13,803 nucleotides of DNA from JAWPNA01 sp045402695 (GTDB lineage: Bacteria > Acidobacteriota > Polarisedimenticolia > JACPZX01 > DASXTC01): contig JAWPNA010000206.1 of assembly GCA_045402695.1 (NCBI GenBank), forward strand, positions 1 through 13,803, in the 5' to 3' direction. Under the pieces are notes generated by a model. It did no database searches, was not told the origin of the DNA, and was given only the letters and a program-made list of their open reading frames with translations. The position numbers and the translations under genes were made by a program. Below, piece by piece: positions 1 through 5,611 of the stretch; the first letter of the stretch is position 1, and every line of letters begins with the position of its first letter.

Positions 1-172
1 CGGCCACGATCCCCGGCAGCTCGGGGACGCGCAGGCCGCTCTCGGGGGGATCGAAGGCGACGCTGAAAGAGGCCACGTCGTCGGCGAAGCAGTCCACAGT
101 CTGCGCCGCCGTGTGAACCGGAAAGAGCGCAACGACCAGCACGGCAGCGAGTAAGGCCCGGCCCCGAGGCAT
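1..172 (-). CDS. Partial exported protein of unknown function (N-terminus only)
   Basis: Only the first 57 codons are in the window; the rest lies beyond position 1. The ATG is at 172-170. Residues 1-23 form a typical Sec signal peptide: Arg at 3 and 5, a hydrophobic core (ALLAAVLVVALF) and a probable signal peptidase I site near HTAA|QT. The mature part begins TVDCFADD and is not a family I recognise. The start lies 8 nt after the stop of the larger exported-protein gene upstream on the same strand, so the two are almost certainly co-transcribed and both fall under the B12 riboswitch. The ribosome binding site is weak (a GAGTAGAGA stretch overlapping the upstream stop). The reading frame and signal peptide are seen directly; export and operon membership are inferred. 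Confidence 0.7.
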   Translation of the reverse strand, partial: MPRGRALLAAVLVVALFPVHTAAQTVDCFADDVASFSVAFDPPESGLRVPELPGIVA

Positions 173-180
173 GGATGTCT

Positions 181-1131
181 CTACTCGGCGACCGCGTCGC
201 GCGGCACGATGCCCGCCGGTCCCCGGCGCAGGCGCCCCAGCGCCCGCTCCAGCTCGCCGGGAAGGCGCCCTTCCACCACGAGCCCGCAGTAGAGAAGGTC
301 GTAATCCACGGTCGCGAGAAGGGAGTGGCCGCTGCTGGAGAACTCGTTGAATCCGTCGTGGTAGGCGGTGATGCCCAGGCTGTCCACCAGAAACGCACTG
401 ATCCGCGAAAGGTCAGCCTCGACGACGCCTCCTTCGAGCGGCACGGCGTGGCCGTTGGGATTGACGACCAGGACCCTTGCCTTCAGAAGGCGCTGCGATG
501 CGTTGTGCTCCAGTTCGATCAGGTATGTGACCCCCGGCTCCAGCTCGAACTGGACGGAGCCGAACGCGAAGTTCACGAAGGCGTCGGGGTCGGTGCGCTC
601 CCCGAAGAGATCCGGAGTGAGGAACGGCCCCCCGAAGAAGGGCGAGACGTTCGGGAAATAGGACAGCTCGACCGTGTCGTACGTGTCGGCGCGGAAATTG
701 GAGATGTTGCCGGTGCGCTCGTCTCCCGTGGTGGTCGAGTTGAACAGCGAGAAGCTGATGGGATGAAAGCCGAAGGGATCGGGTGCGAAACCTTCGGGCC
801 GCACCGTGATCACGGCGCCCAGGAGGAAGTCGTCGTCCTGAGTGAACCCGCCAGGGAACGTGGCGAAGAACCGTGACGTGGGCGCGGCGGAGTCGTAGGT
901 GACGGCCAGCGATCCTTTAGGATCCCCGGCGAAACGGGTCGGACTGGCCGGCTCGTAGAGAAACTGCGCGGCTCCAGGGCCCCTCACCTGGTACGGGGGA
1001 GCGCCGCCCTGAGGCTGGGACGGGTCGGATGAAAAGTCCTGGACGACGACCTGCGCTCTTGCAGCCGTGGTACCGGCGAGGATGAAGGTGAGAGCGACTG
1101 TGGCCAGAAGCAGAGTGCGGATGCGGTGCAT
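181..1131 (-). CDS. Exported protein of unknown function downstream of a cobalamin riboswitch
   Basis: The product is 316 aa. The ATG at 1131 was chosen over an in-frame ATG at 1200 because AAAGGAGA at 1143-1136 sits 5 nt upstream and because the protein then starts with a signal peptide (MHRIRTLLLATVALTF..., probable cleavage after TTAARA). The 1200 start would also lie inside the terminator T-run. The mature protein is rich in Phe, Pro, Gly, Asp and Thr with alternating hydrophobic residues (FFATFPGGF, ISFSLFNST, VQFELEPGVTYLIELEH), which suggests a secreted beta-sandwich. There is no lipobox and no TonB-receptor or enzyme motif that I recognise. The C-terminus is Arg/Leu-rich (ELERALGRLRR). 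A cobalamin riboswitch and terminator precede it, so expression should drop when B12 is abundant; a part in B12 capture or a B12-independent bypass is only a guess. Confidence 0.8.
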   Translation of the reverse strand: MHRIRTLLLATVALTFILAGTTAARAQVVVQDFSSDPSQPQGGAPPYQVRGPGAAQFLYEPASPTRFAGDPKGSLAVTYDSAAPTSRFFATFPGGFTQDDDFLLGAVITVRPEGFAPDPFGFHPISFSLFNSTTTGDERTGNISNFRADTYDTVELSYFPNVSPFFGGPFLTPDLFGERTDPDAFVNFAFGSVQFELEPGVTYLIELEHNASQRLLKARVLVVNPNGHAVPLEGGVVEADLSRISAFLVDSLGITAYHDGFNEFSSSGHSLLATVDYDLLYCGLVVEGRLPGELERALGRLRRGPAGIVPRDAVAE

Positions 1132-1145
1132 ACCGTCTCCTTTCC

Positions 1146-1168
1146 CCGCGCCGTCGGTCACGGCGCGG
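1146..1168 (-). promoter_or_regulatory. GC-rich hairpin next to the RBS of the riboswitch-controlled gene
   Basis: On the minus strand the RNA reads CCGCGCCGU, loop GACCG, ACGGCGCGG: a perfect 9-bp stem with a 5-nt loop. Its 3' foot is 2 nt upstream of the AAAGGAGA Shine-Dalgarno (1143-1136). It lies downstream of the riboswitch terminator, so it is present only in read-through transcripts. It could stabilise the mRNA 5' end or affect ribosome access. It has no T-run, so it is not a terminator. Confidence 0.5.
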
Positions 1169-1198
1169 ATATCTGGCCTTCCGGGGGATGTCCGGGCC

Positions 1199-1236
1199 AA
1201 AAAAAACCCCGGAGCTTTCGGTTGGGAAAGTCCGGG
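1199..1236 (-). terminator. Rho-independent terminator of the cobalamin riboswitch
   Basis: On the minus strand, CCCGGA-CUUUC pairs with GAAAG-C-UCCGGG (one bulged C) around a CCAACC loop, giving an 11-bp stem. It is followed one G later by eight consecutive U residues (A-run at 1199-1206 on the plus strand). It lies between the riboswitch aptamer and the start codon at 1131, with no coding sequence before it, so it is best read as the expression platform (premature termination when B12 is bound). Confidence 0.88.
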
Positions 1237-1266
1237 TCCGGCGAAACCTTGCCCAAGAAGGCTCGT

Positions 1267-1475
1267 TACTCGAATCGGCTCGGGCAGGTCTCCTGGCTTG
1301 CGACGTGTCGTGCGTGGTCCTACTTGCGGCGTCGTGGTGCCGGCCCTTCCCGGAGATTTCCCAGTGGGCCTACCCGCGGCGTTCGTCGTCGCTTACAGTT
1401 GCTGGGCAGCGAGGGCTTCACACCCTCTTCCCTGTTCGGCCCCGGCTTCACGTTACCGGGGCAACCCGCGCCCTA
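1267..1475 (-). promoter_or_regulatory. Cobalamin (adenosylcobalamin-type) riboswitch aptamer
   Basis: Read on the minus strand, the conserved blocks of the cobalamin riboswitch occur in order. GGTTGCC is at 1466-1460. ACAGGGAAG is at 1435-1427. A hairpin GAGGG-TGTGAA-GCCCTC covers 1427-1411. The core GCTGCCCAGCAACTGTAAGC is at 1410-1391. CCACTGGG...CGGGAAGG is at 1367-1345. The 3' B12 box AAGCCAGGAGACCTGCCC is at 1299-1282 and agrees with the published consensus at essentially every position. P1 may form between CGCGGG (near 1470) and CCCGAG (near 1280) with one mismatch. A promoter lies just upstream and an intrinsic terminator 30-80 nt downstream. Outer boundaries are approximate. The motif order is seen directly; ligand binding is inferred from the family. 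Confidence 0.94.
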
Positions 1476-1508
1476 TGGAAGAAGCTCAAAGAACAATGAT
1501 GCGTACAC

Positions 1509-1538
1509 ACTGTACGGTGTCTCCGCCCGGGCCGTCAA
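1509..1538 (-). promoter_or_regulatory. Sigma70-type promoter for the riboswitch transcript
   Basis: On the minus strand, a -35 box TTGACG (1538-1533) is followed after 18 nt by a -10 box TACAGT (1514-1509), which predicts transcription starting near 1502, about 30 nt before the aptamer. The -10 box lies inside an imperfect palindrome (ACACTGTACGGTGT, 1507-1520) that could be an operator. It was assigned by consensus match and position only. Confidence 0.55.
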
Positions 1539-1826
1539 GACCCGTCGAGCACGACCTCACGGTGACAGGAGATCTCTTCCGCCTACGCGGAAGACCGCAT
1601 GTATGGAGGATGCACTCTTGGCGGGAGGCAGGGCAGGAGCGTTCACTCGAAGCCGTGAACCTGTACAGTTTCGTTCTTGGTCCCGGACGAAGCTGTACCG
1701 CCGCATGAGCCGGCTCCGCTGCACGGCCGCTGGGATCGGCCCGCGGTGGGAGGGTAGTGCGAAGTTCTTGAGGTCCATGAAGCAGCCACGGGAAGTGGCG
1801 CCGGGTTCTCAAGCGAGGGAGTCTGT
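1539..1826. other. Intergenic region with several inverted repeats; no gene seen
   Basis: This stretch between the riboswitch promoter and the accD promoter holds no convincing coding frame: the open frames crossing it are Arg/Pro/Ser-rich, lack a ribosome binding site and match nothing. It does hold inverted repeats: TCTTCCGC/GCGGAAGA (1575-1594, 4-nt loop), GTTCAC/GTGAAC (1641-1660) and a 12-bp repeat at 1663-1698. A small RNA is possible on either strand, but I could not match tRNA, SRP RNA, RNase P RNA or tmRNA signatures. Confidence 0.5.
1663..1698. repeat. 12-bp inverted repeat with CTGTAC ends
   Basis: GTACAGTTTCGT (1663-1674) and ACGAAGCTGTAC (1687-1698) are complementary over 12 positions with one G-T pair, around a 12-nt spacer. 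As RNA this is a continuous 12-bp stem; as DNA it could be a dyad operator. The left arm is part of a perfect 8-bp palindrome CTGTACAG (1661-1668). No T-run follows, so it is not an intrinsic terminator. Confidence 0.5.
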
Positions 1827-1856
1827 TTGACACTCAACCGGCGCGACACGTAAGAT
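1827..1856 (+). promoter_or_regulatory. Sigma70-type promoter for accD, predicting a leaderless mRNA
   Basis: A perfect -35 box TTGACA (1827-1832) and a -10 box TAAGAT (1851-1856) are 18 nt apart. Transcription should start at about 1862-1865, only 3-6 nt before the accD ATG at 1868. No Shine-Dalgarno precedes that ATG, which fits leaderless initiation. Confidence 0.6.
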
Positions 1857-1867
1857 CACCGGCACTC

Positions 1868-2734
1868 ATGGCATGGTTCAAGAAGGAAAAGCAGCCCAAG
1901 CAGGCCATCCAGGACAAGAAACTGCGTGTCCCTGGCGGACTGTGGGTCAAGTGCGAGAACTGCAAGGAAATCATCTACAAGAAGGAAGTCCTGAGGAACT
2001 CCAACGTCTGCCCGAAGTGTGGCTACCACTTCCGGATCTCCGCGCGCGAGCGTCTGGCCGGCCTCTTCGACAACGGTATCTACGAGGAGGTGGATCGCAA
2101 CATCCTGCCCACCGACCCGCTGGCCTTCAAGGACACTAAGCCTTACAAGGAGCGCCTGAAGATCTACCAGGAACAGACCGGACTGAAGGACGCCGTCATC
2201 AACGCCGTGGGTCTGATCGGCGGCCTCCCGTGCGTTGTGGCCGCCATGGAGTACGCCTTCATGGGGGGCTCGATGGGTTCGGCTGTGGGCGAGAAGGTGG
2301 CTCGCGCCGCGGAGCGCGCCCTCCAGGATAGCAGGCCCTTGCTCATCATCTCGGCCTCGGGCGGGGCACGGATGCAGGAGGGAGTGCTGTCGCTGATGCA
2401 GATGGCCAAGATCTCCTCGATCCTGGCCAGGCTGCACGAGGCGAGCGTCCCGTTCATCTCCATCTTGACCGATCCGACCACGGGAGGTGTGACGGCCTCC
2501 TACGCAATGCTCGGCGACCTCAACATCGCAGAGCCGAAGGCACTGATCGGTTTCGCGGGACCTCGCGTCATCGAGCAGACCATCAGGCAGACACTTCCAG
2601 AGGGGTTCCAGCGCTCAGAGTTCCTGCTGGAGCACGGGATGCTCGACATGGTTGTGGAGCGCTCTCAGTTGAGGCCCACGCTCATCAAATGCCTGCGCCT
2701 GTTCGCGGGAGAGGCAGCGACGCCCCGATCCTGA
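1868..2734 (+). CDS. accD: Acetyl-CoA carboxylase, carboxyltransferase subunit beta
   Basis: The product is 288 aa, normal for AccD. With AccA it transfers carboxyl from biotin to acetyl-CoA, forming malonyl-CoA, the first committed step of fatty acid synthesis in the cytoplasm. The N-terminal zinc ribbon is intact (Cys29-x2-Cys32 and Cys48-x2-Cys51). The crotonase-like carboxyltransferase core shows FMGGSMGS (131-138), SASGGARMQEG (162-172), DPTTGGVTAS (202-211) and AGPRVIEQT (230-238). The start MAWFKKEK resembles other AccD N-termini. No accA is in the window. folC follows after 19 nt, a common accD-folC pairing that suggests one transcript. The start has no Shine-Dalgarno and lies just after a promoter, so the mRNA is probably leaderless. 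Confidence 0.97.
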   Translation: MAWFKKEKQPKQAIQDKKLRVPGGLWVKCENCKEIIYKKEVLRNSNVCPKCGYHFRISARERLAGLFDNGIYEEVDRNILPTDPLAFKDTKPYKERLKIYQEQTGLKDAVINAVGLIGGLPCVVAAMEYAFMGGSMGSAVGEKVARAAERALQDSRPLLIISASGGARMQEGVLSLMQMAKISSILARLHEASVPFISILTDPTTGGVTASYAMLGDLNIAEPKALIGFAGPRVIEQTIRQTLPEGFQRSEFLLEHGMLDMVVERSQLRPTLIKCLRLFAGEAATPRS

Positions 2735-2753
2735 GCGGTTCTCAACACCTGCG

Positions 2754-4103
2754 ATGAATTACCCCGAGACCCTCGCCTATCTGGATGCTGTCCAGGCACG
2801 CGGGATCAAGCTGGGCCTGGAGGGCATGTCGCGCCTCTTGGCCGGAATGGACGACCCCCATCTCTGCTTTCCCGCCATCGTGGTGGGCGGCACCAACGGC
2901 AAGGGATCCGTCTGCGCGATGCTGGCCTCCATTCTGAGGGCGGCCGGCTGCCGCGCTGGTCTATACACCTCGCCGCACCTGCTTCGCTACGAGGAGCGGA
3001 TCCGTGTGGACGGGGCCATGATCACGCCGGACGAGTTCACGAGGGCCATCGGCACCGTCCGCGATCGCATCGATGCGCTGCTGAAGTGCGGGGACCTGGA
3101 CTCCCATCCGACACATTTCGAGATCCTGACGGCGGCCGCGTTCCATCAGTTCAGCAAAAGCGGTGTTCAGGCCGCAATCCTCGAGGTGGGGATGGGAGGA
3201 CGCCTTGATGCGGTGGCCGTCGGCAGGACCGTGGTGGCCGTCATCACCAACATCGACCTGGAGCACACGGAATACCTCGGAGAGACGCTCGAGGCGATCG
3301 CCTTCGAGAAGGCCGGGATCATCAAGGAAGGGTGCTTCGTGGTGACGGGAGAGAGCCGTCCCGAACCGCTGGAGGTGATCAGAAACGAGGCGCGAGCGAG
3401 AGGCGTCAGGATCATCGAGCGCCACCGCAGCGCGCAGGTGACACCCGCATCCTCCGCGGCCTCGGGACGATTCGGGCTGACGACCCACGCCGCGCGGTAC
3501 CCGGACCTCGTCGTGCCTCTCATCGGACGGCATCAGGTCGAGAACGCGACATTGGCGGTCCTGGCGGCCGAGGCGTTGCGCGAAGCGCTGCATCAGCAAT
3601 CAGGGCCGCCGGGTCGCGCCGGATTCGACATCTCCCTCAAGGCGATCGTGGAGGGGCTCGCGCGCACCAACTGGCCGGGCCGTCTGCAGATCGCCGGGTC
3701 TCGGCCGCTCCTCCTCCTGGACGGTGCTCATAACCCCGCGGGGTGCGCGGCGCTGGCGCGAGCGCTGAAGGACCTGGGCGCGTCGGGCGGCTGGAAGCGC
3801 CTGTGCGTCGTGTTCGGCGTCCTCAAGGACAAGGACGCCGGCTCCATGCTCGATCATCTGCTGCCTCTCGCGCACAGCCTGGTCCTGACCCGGGGGCACT
3901 CCGACAGGTTCCGTGATCCGGCGGAGCTGGCCCCGGCGGCTCGCGCGGCGGGCGGCGAGCCCATCGTGGCCGGAGACCTTGGAGCCGCGCTCGATCAGGC
4001 ACGCTCCTGGGCCCGGCCCGATGACGCCATATGTCTGTGTGGATCGCTTTACCTGGTGGGCGATGCGATGGAGAGGCTCGGGCTGGGTCCTCTCACGATG
4101 TAA
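2754..4103 (+). CDS. folC: Folylpolyglutamate synthase / dihydrofolate synthase
   Basis: The product is 449 aa, typical of the Mur-ligase-like FolC family. It adds glutamate to dihydropteroate and/or to tetrahydrofolates using ATP, which retains folates in the cell. Motifs seen: P-loop GTNGKGS (46-52), SPHL (73-76), ILEVGMGGRLDA (142-153), NIDLEHTEYLG (166-176), FEKAGIIK (184-191; Lys186 is the probable carbamylated lysine), HQVENATLAV (260-269) and DGAHNPAGC (323-331) in the C-terminal domain. It follows accD by 19 nt with only a weak ribosome binding site, so it probably depends on the accD transcript. It converges on the diguanylate cyclase gene with 58 nt between them, and I saw no clear terminator there. 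Whether it has both synthase activities cannot be read from sequence alone. Confidence 0.96.
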   Translation: MNYPETLAYLDAVQARGIKLGLEGMSRLLAGMDDPHLCFPAIVVGGTNGKGSVCAMLASILRAAGCRAGLYTSPHLLRYEERIRVDGAMITPDEFTRAIGTVRDRIDALLKCGDLDSHPTHFEILTAAAFHQFSKSGVQAAILEVGMGGRLDAVAVGRTVVAVITNIDLEHTEYLGETLEAIAFEKAGIIKEGCFVVTGESRPEPLEVIRNEARARGVRIIERHRSAQVTPASSAASGRFGLTTHAARYPDLVVPLIGRHQVENATLAVLAAEALREALHQQSGPPGRAGFDISLKAIVEGLARTNWPGRLQIAGSRPLLLLDGAHNPAGCAALARALKDLGASGGWKRLCVVFGVLKDKDAGSMLDHLLPLAHSLVLTRGHSDRFRDPAELAPAARAAGGEPIVAGDLGAALDQARSWARPDDAICLCGSLYLVGDAMERLGLGPLTM

Positions 4104-4161
4104 CGCCTTCTTCCTGAAACCCGACGACCCGGCCCGGCGCATGAGATTGCGGCGGACCGGC

Positions 4162-5409
4162 TCAGACTGCGGCTTCCATCTCCCCCTCTTCGTCGGAGAG
4201 ATACCGGGTCCTGAACGCGACGATCCGGTTCCGCCCCTTCTCCTTGGCCAGATAGAGGGCCTGATCCGCCGCTCTCAGGATTTCGTTGCTGTCGTTCCCG
4301 TCGATCATGTGGGAGGCCACGCCGCCGCTGATGGTGACCACGCCGGCCAATCCGGCCGCTACGCCCGGCAGGGGGAAGGCATGTTGTTCGACCGCCTTTC
4401 GGATCTTCTCCGCGATCAAGACGCCTTCCTCCTTGGTGGTGCCGGGCAGCACCACCACGAACTCCTCGCCTCCATAACGGGCGGGAATGTCGTCGCTGCG
4501 AAGCTGGGACTTGAAAAGGGCCGCCACTCTCTTGAGGATGACGTCCCCCGCCAGGTGCCCGTACGTGTCGTTGAACTTCTTGAAGTGATCGATGTCGAAG
4601 ATGATCACGGACAGGGGCATGTGGGTCTTTTCGGCCTTGTTCGTCAGGTCGCCGAGGCGGATGTTCAGGGAACGCTTCGTGTGCAGGTTCGTGAGCGAGT
4701 CGACGTTGGCTGTCTGCTCGAGCTGCCGGAACAGGTGGTTGTTGTTCAGGCCCAAGGCGCCGAGGTCGGCCACCAGCTTGATCATCTTCTTCTCGTCGCG
4801 GTGACGGTGACCGACTCCACCCACACACACCACACCGAGCGTCCTGCCTTCATGCACCATCGGCGCGATCAGCTCGGCGATGAAGCCGTGCGAATCCTGA
4901 GCCTCGGGTGAAACCCGGCGGTAGAGCGAATCGGAATGAATTTCATCGCGCACGACAGCCGTCTGATGTCTTGCGACCATGCCGATCGGCCCTTCCCCGA
5001 ACCTCAGAACGCGGCCACTGTTCTTTCCCTCGGGCAGCCCTTTCTCATGGGCGAGCACCAGCTCGTCTTTTCCCTTGGTCAGGTAGACGAGGATCCGCGA
5101 CGGCTCGAAGATCTGCTCCAGGGTCCCCGCCAGCAGCGGCGGTATGTTGCGCTGCGCCATGCGCGAGTTCAGTCTGAGGACCACGTCGGGCAGCACGACC
5201 AGAAAGTTCGATAGCTCCTTGTTGTCCGTCTGCACTTCCCCGAGAACCCTTTCGGTGTCCGTCAGGCGGCGTGCCAGCTCCGCGTTGCGGGCCGCCTGAT
5301 CGCGCATCAGGAACTGCAGCCTGCGCCGCTCGAAGGTGACCCCCACCACGGCGCCCAACGAGCAGAGCGCCCCTCCCAGAAGCAGAAACCAGATCGCCTG
5401 ACCGGGCAT
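4162..5409 (-). CDS. Membrane-anchored GAF-GGDEF diguanylate cyclase
   Basis: The product is 415 aa. Order: one N-terminal membrane segment (about 5-24), a charged probable coiled coil (about 28-68), a GAF-like sensor domain (about 84-225) and a GGDEF domain (about 235-402). The cyclase looks active: signature GGEEF (313-317), metal/substrate motif FDIDHFKKFNDTYGH (271-285), and an intact inhibitory I-site RSDD (304-307) five residues before the signature. It should make cyclic di-GMP from two GTP at the membrane, controlled by whatever the GAF domain senses and by product feedback. The ligand cannot be told. No EAL or HD-GYP domain is fused or nearby. The ATG at 5409 has GGTGAG a few nt upstream. 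It is transcribed divergently from dprA. Confidence 0.93.
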   Translation of the reverse strand: MPGQAIWFLLLGGALCSLGAVVGVTFERRRLQFLMRDQAARNAELARRLTDTERVLGEVQTDNKELSNFLVVLPDVVLRLNSRMAQRNIPPLLAGTLEQIFEPSRILVYLTKGKDELVLAHEKGLPEGKNSGRVLRFGEGPIGMVARHQTAVVRDEIHSDSLYRRVSPEAQDSHGFIAELIAPMVHEGRTLGVVCVGGVGHRHRDEKKMIKLVADLGALGLNNNHLFRQLEQTANVDSLTNLHTKRSLNIRLGDLTNKAEKTHMPLSVIIFDIDHFKKFNDTYGHLAGDVILKRVAALFKSQLRSDDIPARYGGEEFVVVLPGTTKEEGVLIAEKIRKAVEQHAFPLPGVAAGLAGVVTISGGVASHMIDGNDSNEILRAADQALYLAKEKGRNRIVAFRTRYLSDEEGEMEAAV

Positions 5410-5429
5410 CGCTCACCGCCACATGCGAA

Positions 5430-5465
5430 TCAGCAGTAGATATATATGTAGAATCTGCGTGCTGA
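5430..5465 (-). promoter_or_regulatory. Possible 5' UTR hairpin of the diguanylate cyclase mRNA
   Basis: On the minus strand, UCAGCA (5465-5460) pairs with UGCUGA (5435-5430), and AGAU/AUCU may pair inside around an AU-rich loop. It begins close to the predicted transcription start (about 5460) and ends about 20 nt before the start codon. It leaves the ribosome binding site free, so mRNA 5' protection is the simplest guess. Confidence 0.3.
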
Positions 5466-5466
5466 C

Positions 5467-5495
5467 AGTATACGGTTCAGGATCAAGACAGGCAA
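5467..5495 (-). promoter_or_regulatory. Sigma70-type promoter for the diguanylate cyclase
   Basis: On the minus strand, TTGCCT (5495-5490) and TATACT (5472-5467) are 17 nt apart, matching the consensus at 4/6 and 5/6. Transcription would start near 5460, leaving a leader of about 50 nt. It lies back to back with the dprA promoter in an AT-rich stretch. Confidence 0.5.
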
Positions 5496-5515
5496 ACGAA
5501 ACTTTCTGTAAGACA

Positions 5516-5543
5516 TTGACTACAAAGATGGATATGGTACAAT
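5516..5543 (+). promoter_or_regulatory. Sigma70-type promoter for the dprA-topA-xerC-suhB run
   Basis: TTGACT (5516-5521) and TACAAT (5538-5543) each match the consensus at 5/6, with a 16-nt spacer. Transcription would start near 5550, giving a leader of about 60 nt that contains the hairpin at 5561-5604. Confidence 0.65.
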
Positions 5544-5560
5544 CCGTCCAGTCGCAACAA

Positions 5561-5604
5561 ACCTCCCTTGCCGCTAACTGATTATTTTGCAGCAAGCTGG
5601 AGGT
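5561..5604 (+). promoter_or_regulatory. dprA: Leader hairpin that pairs the dprA Shine-Dalgarno
   Basis: ACCUCC (5561-5566) pairs with GGAGGU (5599-5604), which contains the complete dprA Shine-Dalgarno GGAGG (5599-5603). CUUGC (5567-5571) pairs with GCAAG (5592-5596). The two helices stack with a 2-nt bulge (5597-5598), giving 11 bp around a 20-nt AU-rich loop, and two more G-C pairs are possible at 5573-5574/5589-5590. The predicted start site near 5550 puts the whole hairpin in the mRNA. In this fold ribosomes could not reach the Shine-Dalgarno. Complementarity is seen directly; regulation is inferred. Confidence 0.55.
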
Positions 5605-5611
5605 GCGTCCC

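Noticed and set aside
1132..1200. Upstream ATG at 1200 for the riboswitch-controlled gene
   Set aside because: It falls in the terminator U-run, has no ribosome binding site, and puts 23 odd residues in front of a clear signal peptide.
1641..1700. tRNA or other standard RNA gene in the accD upstream region
   Set aside because: There is no acceptor stem, T-loop GTTCRA or CCA-compatible cloverleaf; only isolated inverted repeats are seen.
1067..1849. Several open frames of 70-230 codons over the riboswitch and intergenic region
   Set aside because: They cross structured RNA elements, lack ribosome binding sites and have compositions typical of GC-rich spurious frames.
4104..4161. Terminator between the convergent folC and diguanylate cyclase genes
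   Set aside because: No convincing stem followed by a T-run was found on either strand.
5430..5465. dif-like Xer recombination site in the AT-rich palindromic stretch
   Set aside because: The XerC/XerD half-site patterns (TTATGTTAAAT-like arm with 6-nt centre) are not present; it fits a promoter-proximal hairpin better.
5603..5611. GTG start for dprA at 5603
   Set aside because: The GTG overlaps the Shine-Dalgarno itself, while the ATG at 5612 has GGAGG at an ideal 8-nt distance.
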